DNA from: a virus
Direction: 5' to 3' (one strand)
Virus record (IMG/VR): IMGVR_UViG_3300031839_001106
Span: 1-21,718 of that record
Length of the DNA stretch: 21,718 nucleotides
Of this stretch, positions 14,249-21,564 are shown piece by piece. The notes below the pieces were generated by a model. The model had not been told where the DNA came from and did no database searches. It saw only the letters and a list, made by a program, of their open reading frames with translations. Numbering within the stretch: the stretch's first letter is position 1; the number at the start of each line of letters is the position of its first letter. The position numbers were made by a program, and so were the translations under genes.

Positions 14249-15166
14249 TTAGGCATCTGTCACGATTTTTACGATTCGGTCATCCTCTGTGATAGCAGCA
14301 CCACAGTACAAATGTCCCATAACCTCTGTTAACCCTTTGCTTTCGTCACGTTGAAAAGCGACTACAACAGGTGTCCCTGCAGGTCGAATCTCAACCCCTG
14401 CACCTGCTAGTGGTCGTGGTGTACCGACTGCATAAGCAACCCCACCACGTGACATCATTGCACCGATTTTATCACCTGTAGCTTCTGTGACATATGATGA
14501 TTTGAAAATCTCTACACCACCAAAACGACCTGCATAACCTTGCCCTTTAATGTTTAGCATGTCCTCTGTAGCAGGTGAGAATGCAAGTGCATTATTAGAT
14601 TCAGAACGTAAAGAATCACGTAAATCTGATAACTGTTGTGGGTGCAAGATACAGTAGAATTCACCATCATTAGATACTGATTCTAGTTGGAACATGGCAT
14701 CATAGAAATCATCTACAGACATGTCTACACCTGCAGTACCTACACTATTTGTAGCACTGGCAAATGTGGCTGCAATGATTTGATTGATACGTGCCTCTGC
14801 AGACATTGCCATTTTTTGGGCAATAGTGAACGGGTCAATGTCAATACCCAGACCTGTCATACTGGCAAGGTCAGTAATGTCATAACGCAATGCAGAACGA
14901 CCGACAGTTACATCTACAGTAGATGGTGTCAATGTAGCAGCACCAACCTCTGCACCATCTACAGCTGTGGCAAATGGACTTGCAGCACCCCAGTTTGCAT
15001 AACGTAAACGCATGGATTTAGAACCGATACCTGCAACGTCACCTGCAAACAATAATGCCCCAGTGTTACGGATAGATGCCATGTCTGCAAGTACTGCACG
15101 TACTTCATTTTCAATCATTGCAGTTAAGCGCAAGTTACCTAGATTTGAATAGTCAATAGTAGTCAT
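14249..15166 (-). CDS. Major capsid protein, HK97-fold type, 305 aa
   Basis: The ATG at 15166 (MTTIDYSNLGNLRLTAM) is preceded by AGGTAAAAAA; the frame beginning at 15280 lies in the control region and is not used. N-terminal residues 1-40 are helical. The body contains KSMRLRYANWGAASPFATAVDGAEV, followed by strand-rich sections. A P-domain-like helix is suggested by DDFYDAMFQLESVSNDGEFYCILHPQQLSDLRDSL, where viral capsid proteins often have a CILHPxQxxxLR-like motif. The C-terminal region (RPLAGAGVEIRPAGTPVVVAFQRDESKGLTEVMGHLYCG) resembles the end of HK97-type capsids. At 305 residues it is normal for the fold. CpG-containing codons seem more common here than in neighbours, consistent with a highly expressed gene. 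Confidence 0.87.
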   Translation of the reverse strand: MTTIDYSNLGNLRLTAMIENEVRAVLADMASIRNTGALLFAGDVAGIGSKSMRLRYANWGAASPFATAVDGAEVGAATLTPSTVDVTVGRSALRYDITDLASMTGLGIDIDPFTIAQKMAMSAEARINQIIAATFASATNSVGTAGVDMSVDDFYDAMFQLESVSNDGEFYCILHPQQLSDLRDSLRSESNNALAFSPATEDMLNIKGQGYAGRFGGVEIFKSSYVTEATGDKIGAMMSRGGVAYAVGTPRPLAGAGVEIRPAGTPVVVAFQRDESKGLTEVMGHLYCGAAITEDDRIVKIVTDA

Positions 15167-15316
15167 TTTTTTACCTGTGGATAAGTATATTTTAACAATA
15201 GAATGTGGTCGGATTCTTGCACTGTTAACGGTCGTGAACCTATCCGATGTATGACCATCTCCATACTGCAGTGCAGTCATGTAGTCTGTGTGTATTCTAT
15301 CTCAAAATGTGTTAGG

Positions 15317-15343
15317 ATTGTATACAGTGACAGTATCTGTCAA
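15317..15343 (-). promoter_or_regulatory. Candidate leftward promoter of the capsid gene
   Basis: Read on the minus strand, TTGACA (15343-15338) is a perfect -35 box and TACAAT (15322-15317) is one base off the -10 consensus. The spacer is 15 bases, shorter than the optimal 17, so strength is uncertain. It lies about 150 bases upstream of the capsid ATG. Confidence 0.4.
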
Positions 15344-15351
15344 TCATACAA
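15318..15351. repeat. Extended dyad over the capsid promoter region
   Basis: Outer arms TTGTAT (15318-15323) and ATACAA (15346-15351), and inner arms TGACAG (15328-15333) and CTGTCA (15337-15342), are all perfect complements around a 3-base centre. This could be a repressor operator or an RNA hairpin 20 bases upstream of the plus-strand gene. Confidence 0.65.
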
Positions 15352-15371
15352 CACATACAAAGGGATTCACC

Positions 15372-15704
15372 ATGTCAGTAGACTACACAAACACAAATCT
15401 ATACCCCAGAATAGAAACGATAGAAAACATTACCACAGCTGCAGTACAGATTTTACTACCACGTGACTGCACGTCTATCAGTTTTGGTTCACCTGCTGCA
15501 CTGCACTTTTCAAATGTGGGTGCAGAGGGTGACACATTTGGTAATACCAGTAGTGGGGCAGACATAAATGCATACAGTTTTGTACCTGCAAATAATATGT
15601 TACCCCTGCCTATGGAGACAGGCAGACAGTCAAACAGAACCCTACTGGTAGCAACACAGTCAGGTACTGCAGACCTGCATATCATGTTGATTAAAGAGAA
15701 ATAA
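15372..15704 (+). CDS. Small beta-rich protein on the opposite strand, 110 aa
   Basis: This gene is on the opposite strand to all its neighbours. The ATG at 15372 is preceded by AAAGGGATTCACC, a good ribosome binding site; the longer frame from 15288 lies in the control region and is not needed. The protein starts MSVDYTNTNLYPRIETIEN. It has beta-type segments (ITTAAVQILLPRDCTSISFG, AALHFSNVG), a loop (EGDTFGNTSSGADINAY), and ends NRTLLVATQSGTADLHIMLIKEK. It resembles small phage virion proteins with an SISFGS-x-AALHFS-type core, but the family is not certain. Codon use (GCA, ACA, GTA) matches the phage. A strong stem follows at 15706. It might be a decoration protein or an independently expressed extra (moron-like) gene. 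Confidence 0.7.
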   Translation: MSVDYTNTNLYPRIETIENITTAAVQILLPRDCTSISFGSPAALHFSNVGAEGDTFGNTSSGADINAYSFVPANNMLPLPMETGRQSNRTLLVATQSGTADLHIMLIKEK

Positions 15705-15705
15705 A

Positions 15706-15740
15706 AGAACCCCCAGTACTGGGGATGCACTAAGGGTTCT
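15706..15740 (-). terminator. Leftward intrinsic terminator between convergent genes
   Basis: Arms AGAACCC (15706-15712) and GGGTTCT (15734-15740) are perfect complements, with a nested palindrome CCCCAGTACTGGGG (15711-15724). On the minus strand the second arm is followed by TTTTATTT, the T-rich tail of a rho-independent terminator for transcripts leaving the fibre gene. On the plus strand no T-run follows, though the stem could still slow polymerase. It may make the capsid gene depend on its own promoter. Confidence 0.6.
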
Positions 15741-15764
15741 AGGGATTAAGGGAATCAATACTTT

Positions 15765-17123
15765 TTAGATACTGATTGCAATGTCAATACCAGTTAAAGA
15801 CACTGTAGATTTAACCTGTACAACAGTATTTGATGTGTACACGACCTCTAAATCTACTGCATTACCTGACCCATCCATAGCCGATACATGCACCAAACGT
15901 TCACCCAGACTATGTGTCAAGTTCAATCCAGTATTTGCAGTCAATGTCTGATTTGCAAAACCTTTACGGAATGATGACAAGGCTACTAGAATGTCACCTG
16001 ATGACTGATTAAAAGTTAACAAGTTACCTGCAGCAGGGTCTGCCTGAATAGAATTTCTGGCACGGGCTACTGTATGGTAAAGGTTTGACCCCTCTGCAAT
16101 GTCATCAGTATCTGCATTCAAAGCAATCTGACCAGTACCACTGTTGTATGCAAGTCCATTTGTATCTACACTGATAGCATTTCTGGCACGGCTATCTGTG
16201 AAATATAGGTTACCTGATTCTGACACCATTGACGTGTCTGCATTTAATGCAATCACACCTGATGAATAGGTAATACCTGTACCACCTGACAAATGTGCAT
16301 CTACACGTCCTGTAGTGAAATAGAGCGCGCTTGCATCCTCTGACACCATTGACGTGTCTGCATTTAAGGTATAGACACCATTTGAATAAGATAACCCAGT
16401 ACCTGCACTGAACTCAGAAAATACATCTGACAGTTCAACACTGAGTACACCAGTACTGTTATTGTATTGCAACAGTTGTACATCTGGTCCTGCAACACTG
16501 GCAATACTGATACTGGCACGACTGCGTGCATCTGTATGAAATAGGTTGTTAGACCCCTCTGATATTTGGTCCGATGTGGCAGACAAACTGAACTGACCAC
16601 CTGAGTATGCAAGTCCTGCACCTGCACTAAAGAATGCCTGAATTTCTGACTGGTCTGCAGTGAATACACCTGTAGATGCATTATAGTCAATACCTGCAGA
16701 TGCAGAAAACTTTGCACGTATTTGTGCATCAGATAGACCACTGTTTACTAGATTCCAGTCTGCAGCAGTACCTGCACTACCACCATTATGGATGTATGAC
16801 TCAATAGGTGATGGTGTAGTCAAAAAGACAATATCGCCCTCTTGAAAGTTTGAACCTGTATAGACATTTGAAATGAAATCTGCAAGGTCTGTTGCAGTTG
16901 TATTGACTGTGACACTGGTGATGGTCAATGGGTCAATCTTAAGTTTGTTTACACCACCATCTGCAACTACACTTGCATAGTTTGCACTGTCAGGGTGAAT
17001 ACCGTTAAGTACGTTACCGTGTAAATAGCCACGTGTTACTACGTGGTCGTCTGCAGATACTGTACCGTTCTGTGTGATAATCCCCTCAAATGTTACTGCA
17101 GGGGCTAAAAATCTTTGTGCCAT
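15765..17123 (-). CDS. Repeat-built fibre protein, 452 aa
   Basis: The ATG at 17123 (MAQRFLAPAVTFEG) is chosen because AGAGG lies 8 bases upstream; the frame extends to a TTG at 17129. After an N-terminal attachment part, residues about 170-370 are a series of imperfect units of about 40 residues. Each has a form like GTGLSYSNGVYTLNADTSMV then SEGSNLYHT-xx-RAR-N-SI. This unit is common in phage fibres, which are usually trimers. The C-terminus (NLTHSLGERLVHVSAMDGSG, VVYTSNTVVQVK) resembles the small HxLG beta domain of the next gene upstream. Its place between scaffold and capsid genes, away from the tail genes, hints at a head fibre. Confidence 0.7.
   Translation of the reverse strand: MAQRFLAPAVTFEGIITQNGTVSADDHVVTRGYLHGNVLNGIHPDSANYASVVADGGVNKLKIDPLTITSVTVNTTATDLADFISNVYTGSNFQEGDIVFLTTPSPIESYIHNGGSAGTAADWNLVNSGLSDAQIRAKFSASAGIDYNASTGVFTADQSEIQAFFSAGAGLAYSGGQFSLSATSDQISEGSNNLFHTDARSRASISIASVAGPDVQLLQYNNSTGVLSVELSDVFSEFSAGTGLSYSNGVYTLNADTSMVSEDASALYFTTGRVDAHLSGGTGITYSSGVIALNADTSMVSESGNLYFTDSRARNAISVDTNGLAYNSGTGQIALNADTDDIAEGSNLYHTVARARNSIQADPAAGNLLTFNQSSGDILVALSSFRKGFANQTLTANTGLNLTHSLGERLVHVSAMDGSGNAVDLEVVYTSNTVVQVKSTVSLTGIDIAISI
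16219..16367. repeat. 29-bp direct repeat, 120 bp apart, within the fibre gene
   Basis: An identical 29-base stretch occurs at 16219-16247 and 16339-16367, one 40-codon protein unit apart. It encodes LNADTSMVS. Identity at DNA level exceeds that of other units, so this duplication looks recent or is maintained by recombination. Confidence 0.8.
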
Positions 17124-17166
17124 GGGCAAACCTCTATGTGTTTTGTGAATCAGTGACTGGTTTCAG

Positions 17167-17385
17167 TCATCTGTAATATATCACCCCTGTCTCTGTCGTC
17201 TCAAAAATGACAGTAAACGTCAGAGTATTATTATAGGTCACATCTCCATACACGCGCTGCCCATTTACCACCACCCAGACTACAGGTATGTAACCTAGAC
17301 CATGTGTCACCACTACTGTATTTAGGTTTGTAAAATCAAACCTAGATGGTACACCTGCACCATCTGAAAATAAAAAGTTTGCCAT
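17167..17385 (-). CDS. Stand-alone HxLG beta-domain protein, 72 aa
   Basis: AAGGGGTGA precedes the ATG at 17385. The 72 residues form one beta domain: FDFTNLNTVVVTHGLGYIPVV, then WVVVNGQRVYGDVTY, then LTFTVIFETTETGVIYYR. The pattern V-x-HGLG-xx-P-V, a turn with Gly, V-x-Y, and a final TG-xx-YY strand is found at the C-terminus of many phage fibre proteins. A related version closes the next gene downstream (NLTHSLGERLVHV). A detached domain could cap or anchor the fibre, or be a separate virion subunit. It lies between scaffold and fibre genes in one operon. Confidence 0.6.
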   Translation of the reverse strand: MANFLFSDGAGVPSRFDFTNLNTVVVTHGLGYIPVVWVVVNGQRVYGDVTYNNTLTFTVIFETTETGVIYYR

Positions 17386-17395
17386 GTGTCACCCC

Positions 17396-18094
17396 TTAAA
17401 ACTTGAATGGGCTATCTGTTTTACCAGACTGACTGTAGAATGCCTGTCTGATTGCATCCCTATTCTGTGCATAGAATGCAGGGTCTGTTGCACGTTTTAA
17501 AAGGTCGTTTGGTACTGGTGCACCTGTCCCTGCTGCTACACCTCTATTTGATGTGGGTGCAGGTGTATTCTGTTGCTGATGTTGCTGATACTGCTGCAGT
17601 GTTTGTTGCTGCAGGGTCTGTTGTGCAGGTGGTATCTGTGGTGCAGGTTGCTCTGCATCACCTACCTGTGGTGCATTTATAAATGGTCGTAAAACTGCAG
17701 GGGCAGATTCTGGACTGTCATGTATTGCCTGCATCCAGTCTGATAATGGTTGTCTGTCCTTTTTGTTTCTGCCTTGCATCTCGCGTTCATATGCCCATTC
17801 TACTGCATCACGTACACCACCATCTGTAATACCATACTGACTAATAACTGTATGTCTATCATATCTACTGTTTGCAGTGGTCAGTTCACCACGTAATGAT
17901 TCTACCTGTGATGTCAGATTATCTACCAGACCTATTTTTGCAGATGCCTCATCTAGTCTAGATTGATACTCTGATAGTTTAGATTCTGTGGTAGTCAGTT
18001 TCTCTGAATACTTTGCAATCCTCTGTCTGACTATTTCGTCTACATGGTCTTTTGCTATGTATTCTACACCATCATGTGTGATTGTTTTACTCAT
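17396..18094 (-). CDS. Capsid scaffolding protein, 232 aa
   Basis: Scaffold proteins line the inside of the procapsid and leave before DNA packaging. AAAGGGTG lies before the ATG at 18094. The sequence has a long N-terminal coiled coil (residues 20-85, VRQRIAKYSEKLTTTESKLSEYQSRLDEASAKI broken into heptads). Then a helical part (AVEWAYEREMQGRNKK) and a low-complexity Gln/Pro-rich region (about 145-185, runs of QQ) follow. A short basic C-terminus (LLKRATDPAFYAQNRDAIRQAF, then FKF) completes it. Helical, disordered in the middle, between portal and capsid genes: all standard for scaffolds. No protease motif was seen, so procapsid proteolysis is not indicated. Confidence 0.82.
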   Translation of the reverse strand: MSKTITHDGVEYIAKDHVDEIVRQRIAKYSEKLTTTESKLSEYQSRLDEASAKIGLVDNLTSQVESLRGELTTANSRYDRHTVISQYGITDGGVRDAVEWAYEREMQGRNKKDRQPLSDWMQAIHDSPESAPAVLRPFINAPQVGDAEQPAPQIPPAQQTLQQQTLQQYQQHQQQNTPAPTSNRGVAAGTGAPVPNDLLKRATDPAFYAQNRDAIRQAFYSQSGKTDSPFKF

Positions 18095-18117
18095 TTGTAC
18101 ACCCTTTGTATGTGTGG

Positions 18118-19575
18118 TTAAAATGTTAGGTTATCCTGTTGGATTTTTAATAGTTCACGTTTTGCATCTGTATCATCAAAATCAGGATGCAGTGTCTTAA
18201 TGGCATCCAGTTTTGAAATCAGACCTGCCTGTAATAGGGCTAACATGTTTTCACGTTGCTCTTTACTTTCCTGTGGGCTTAACGGTATTGCATGGTATTC
18301 AACCCTGTAACCTGATTCAGGGTATGATGTGTTCATGTATCTGTTAGATATTTTTGCACTTATCTCTAGTGTCTCAATGTCTGCACGTCTGAATGCAGGT
18401 GCATATTTCCTTTGTGATTCTCTGAGTGAGCTGCGACTGATAGCAATGGCATACCCACTACGTGGGTCACCTGACATTTTCTGTACGTCTGCAGGATTGA
18501 TACCCATGTATGTACTTATTCGACGTTCATAGACTGTAATAGATTCTAACATCTGCCCTACATCACCACCTGCCTGATACTGTCCTATCTGGGGCTGCTG
18601 ACCTGCCTGTAAATCTGGGTCAGGGGTAAACACTAGAATAGATGCAGGGTCAGATGCAATAGCCTGTCTACGTGATTCTAAATTATTATCAAACGTGTCT
18701 AGACCTGCAAGTGTTGCACCCATCAGGTATCTCTGTGGGTGGCTGCAATCACGTGCAAGGTGTAAAAAATATGTGTATAGGACTGCTGCATTTAATGCCC
18801 CCATCACTACCTCTCTATTTGCAAATGCATCAAATAAAGTACCATGTATCTCTGAATGATACAGACTGTATGGTAGAAACGGTTCACCTGTATTATCTCT
18901 GTATGGGTATGCTGCACCAGATAGTGACTGCCCTAGATACTTTTCTGTGACATCATCTGCACGTTCACCATTCTGATTCAGTGTGTATATTTCATAGACT
19001 GGGTTCTGTAGGTCTTTGATACTCAGATGGTCTACTGTCCATTCATGTTTTTTAGAATCATGACAATAACGTAAACGTGTTTCTTTTATGGTGTGTGGTC
19101 GTGATGGGTCACCTGCAGATGCATCTGCATCTATCATATCTACTGTCACGATTCTGTACAGTAGACCCTGACCATCATCTGTCATGTCTACACGTATGAA
19201 ACATTCATTCATACCCAGTGTGTAGTATTGAACCTTTTGCATCATAGACCATAGACCTGCACTGTTTACCAGACCCTCACGACCTACTAGACCTTCTGCA
19301 GTTTGTGCACCTGTCTCTGTCACACTTATAGTAGGTGGTTCTACATACAGACCACACAGTGCATCTACAGATGCTTTAAATATGTTCGATGACATATCAG
19401 GTACACCCCATGCAGCCTGTCTAGATTCTGGTATGTGGTTTGAAATCTCATCTATCAGGTCCTGCAACCACTGCCCACATAACATTCTACGTCTTAACCC
19501 TGAATGTTCTAGACGTCTCTGTGTTATCTGATTTGGATTAAGTGGCATCGGTGGTATTTGGTTATTTGTATACAT
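18118..19575 (-). CDS. Portal protein, 485 aa
   Basis: The portal is the twelve-fold ring through which DNA enters and leaves the head. The ATG at 19575 follows AGGTAAAC. The N-terminus is polar (MYTNNQIPPMPLNPNQI). Next come FKASVDALCGLYVEPPTISV and a beta-rich wing region with VDMIDADASAG and RDNTGEPFLPYSLYHSE. A long helical stretch with RRQAIASDPASILVF follows, then the stem region ISTYMGINPADVQKMSGDPRSGYAIAISRSSLRESQRKYAP, a pattern typical of portals. C-terminal helices are near LLQAGLISKLDAIKTLHPDFDD. Length and position immediately after the large terminase agree. Confidence 0.9.
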   Translation of the reverse strand: MYTNNQIPPMPLNPNQITQRRLEHSGLRRRMLCGQWLQDLIDEISNHIPESRQAAWGVPDMSSNIFKASVDALCGLYVEPPTISVTETGAQTAEGLVGREGLVNSAGLWSMMQKVQYYTLGMNECFIRVDMTDDGQGLLYRIVTVDMIDADASAGDPSRPHTIKETRLRYCHDSKKHEWTVDHLSIKDLQNPVYEIYTLNQNGERADDVTEKYLGQSLSGAAYPYRDNTGEPFLPYSLYHSEIHGTLFDAFANREVVMGALNAAVLYTYFLHLARDCSHPQRYLMGATLAGLDTFDNNLESRRQAIASDPASILVFTPDPDLQAGQQPQIGQYQAGGDVGQMLESITVYERRISTYMGINPADVQKMSGDPRSGYAIAISRSSLRESQRKYAPAFRRADIETLEISAKISNRYMNTSYPESGYRVEYHAIPLSPQESKEQRENMLALLQAGLISKLDAIKTLHPDFDDTDAKRELLKIQQDNLTF

Positions 19576-19577
19576 GT

Positions 19578-21008
19578 TTACCTACGTATTTTTGATTGTT
19601 TTGGTGCTCTGTATTGTTGGTCTATGATTCCCATTGTAGCATATCTGAGGGCATCTATACAGTGTTTCCATTCACTCATGGTATCCATACCCCCAGACTT
19701 TTTAATAGCCCAGTACTTTAGACTTTTTATGGTACGTTCTGCACGGGGGAAAATCTGAAAACGTGAATCACACATCATTTCATGCAGAGCCTGACAACCA
19801 TAGTACACACTGTATTTAGGTTTGTATGCAGTTCTGATTCTAAAGGGCAGCTTGCCCTTAGGGTATTTCAGGACATGGGCAAATGCAGACATCAACATAG
19901 TATTTGACATTCTACCCCCATTCTTTTTTGACCCACCATGTGACCTGTCACCTGTCCACCTGTGAATGTGTGCAATGTCTAAACCATTACGTTTGACCAT
20001 TGCTATGATTGATTTTGCATGTATCTCTGCTGATGTTCCAGATGCTACATATTCATCTACCACATATATGACTGGTCTGTCTCTGTCTGTCACATCTACT
20101 GCAGTCAGTATTGCAACCTGTGATGCAATGTCATGACCGTGGTCTATACCTATTGACCAGATGTACTGTCTGTCAGGGTCAGGGGTCAGGTCAGATACTA
20201 GGTCATCTGTGAACTGTTCAAAGATTCTGCCCTCTGGCATGCCACCATCCCAGTCACCGTTCATACGTACGTCACGGTCTAGGGGCAGAAAAGACATACG
20301 AAGTGATTCTATATCTGCCTCTGACATCAGGGGTCTACTGCCCTTGTACAGTGGGGTACAGTTTTCTACATTCATGATACCTACATGTTCATGCACTATC
20401 TTATCTTTTACCAGTTGTTTTAACCATTCAAGGGGTGCACCTATAGGTGTCAAGGTAAATAACATTGTACCTTTTGTACGTGTGGTACGTGCTTTAAGTT
20501 CACCAAATAGGTCAGGTGGTGGTGGTTCATCTACCCAGATGTGATCAACAGTACCAGATGCAATACCTAGTGTACCCTGATTTGTAGTCTTGAATCTGAC
20601 CAGTGACCCATTTTTGAATCTGACTATGGGTGCACCTGTACCCCTGTAACCTTTACCAGTCACAAACTCTACTGATGGGTGTAGTTCATGTTTAGGTACA
20701 AGTTCATGAAACTTACCCATAATGGTTCTGGACTGTTCCCATGAATGACAGATTACCCATGTCTCTATGGGTGGTGGTGGTACTGGTTTGAATGGGTGAC
20801 TGCCCATACACCTGCAGATGGTGTCAAATGCCCCACACATGGTCTTGCCTATCTGATTGCCTGCCCTAAATAGTACCATCTGGTGTCTATCCTCTAGAAC
20901 GTCCTTTTGTATCTGGGTAGGTCTCCAATACCTGATAGGGTTCTGTTCTGCATCTGCAGTCAGTTTACCTGCAGTACGTGCAATATTGGCAAGGGCAGAC
21001 AGATTCAA
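19578..21008 (-). CDS. terL: Terminase large subunit, 476 aa
   Basis: This is the ATPase-nuclease that packages DNA into the procapsid. The Walker A loop is GNQIGKT (50-56), Walker B with catalytic Glu is HIWVDE (156-161), and the coupling motif is TLTP (185-188). The RNase H-like nuclease follows, with its first Asp in GIDHGHD (289), and the last acidic residue is likely in CIDALRYA (about 452). The start is TTG at 21008, whose second and third bases overlap the TGA of the small subunit gene (TTGA), with GGTGG upstream; no ATG is available before the Walker A region. It is followed two bases later by the portal start. Confidence 0.95.
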   Translation of the reverse strand: MNLSALANIARTAGKLTADAEQNPIRYWRPTQIQKDVLEDRHQMVLFRAGNQIGKTMCGAFDTICRCMGSHPFKPVPPPPIETWVICHSWEQSRTIMGKFHELVPKHELHPSVEFVTGKGYRGTGAPIVRFKNGSLVRFKTTNQGTLGIASGTVDHIWVDEPPPPDLFGELKARTTRTKGTMLFTLTPIGAPLEWLKQLVKDKIVHEHVGIMNVENCTPLYKGSRPLMSEADIESLRMSFLPLDRDVRMNGDWDGGMPEGRIFEQFTDDLVSDLTPDPDRQYIWSIGIDHGHDIASQVAILTAVDVTDRDRPVIYVVDEYVASGTSAEIHAKSIIAMVKRNGLDIAHIHRWTGDRSHGGSKKNGGRMSNTMLMSAFAHVLKYPKGKLPFRIRTAYKPKYSVYYGCQALHEMMCDSRFQIFPRAERTIKSLKYWAIKKSGGMDTMSEWKHCIDALRYATMGIIDQQYRAPKQSKIRR

Positions 21009-21535
21009 TCTGCACCACCATCATACATCTGCAATGGTGCACCATCTAACATGTCTATCAATCTGTCCTTTAATATGGGTGGTAGACCTTTTACTGTCAT
21101 TGCAATAGTCTGCAGTAGTTCATCAGGATTGGTAACACCATCTAGTTCCTCTGCATCTGTTTTCATCTGTACCCATTCATCATGTATCTGCACGTGCAGT
21201 CTATGAAACTGGGGCAGGGCATGTTGTGACCCTCTGTCACGTGTTGCCTGTATATCTGCTGCAATCTCTACCAGTTTTGCCTGTCTGAATCTCAGTGGGT
21301 CAGATTCTACACCTGCAGATGATGACACTACAGTCTGTACTGGTGTAGATGTGTCGTGTGTTTGTTTACGGTTCAGTTTCTTATTCTGTCCGTTCACTAT
21401 TCTACTGATTGTACTTTTATGCACACCATATTTGTCTGCTAGTGTTTGGTACGTGTGACCACCTGCAGCATACAGACCCTGAATGTCTACACGTTCAGTC
21501 TCTGACAGTGTACCACGTGTTGTATTACGTGCCAC
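21005..21535 (-). CDS. terS: Terminase small subunit, 176 aa
   Basis: The small subunit binds phage DNA and hands it to the large subunit. Start is GTG at 21535 with AGGGGG upstream at 21541-21546. The N-terminal domain contains LSETERVDIQGLYAAG and then TYQTLADKYGVHKSTISRIV. That is a clear helix-turn-helix of the Hin/transposase type, with the recognition helix in KSTISRIV. A basic linker follows (GQNKKLNRKQ), and the rest is helical with acidic stretches (PDELLQTIAMTVKGLPPIL), as in oligomerisation domains. It overlaps the large subunit start, so the two are translationally coupled. The DNA site it recognises is not known. Confidence 0.85.
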   Translation of the reverse strand: MARNTTRGTLSETERVDIQGLYAAGGHTYQTLADKYGVHKSTISRIVNGQNKKLNRKQTHDTSTPVQTVVSSSAGVESDPLRFRQAKLVEIAADIQATRDRGSQHALPQFHRLHVQIHDEWVQMKTDAEELDGVTNPDELLQTIAMTVKGLPPILKDRLIDMLDGAPLQMYDGGAD

Positions 21536-21564
21536 TACTGCCCCCTGTTGCAGTTTTTATCTGT

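Larger units (their letters stand above)
15167..15371. promoter_or_regulatory. Divergent control region of capsid gene and plus-strand gene
   Basis: This 205-bp non-coding gap separates the leftward capsid gene from the rightward gene at 15372. It holds an extended dyad at 15318-15351 overlapping a leftward promoter-like pair. Another inverted repeat, TCGGAT (15209-15214) with ATCCGA (15242-15247), surrounds a near-palindrome at 15224-15239. Both dyads lie where regulators or RNA structures could control capsid transcription. No gene of convincing length was seen. Confidence 0.55.

Noticed and set aside
15706-15740. Rightward terminator of the plus-strand gene
   Set aside because: The stem is there, but on the plus strand it is followed by AGGGATTAAGGG and not by a T-run, so only the leftward reading has terminator form.
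16364-16741. Minus-strand 125-residue frame inside the fibre gene
   Set aside because: It is a second frame within the repeats; it is Val/Gln/Leu-rich as expected of a shadow, with no start signal.
20161-20544. Plus-strand 127-residue frame
   Set aside because: It is antisense to the nuclease and ATPase region of the large terminase, whose motifs are clear.
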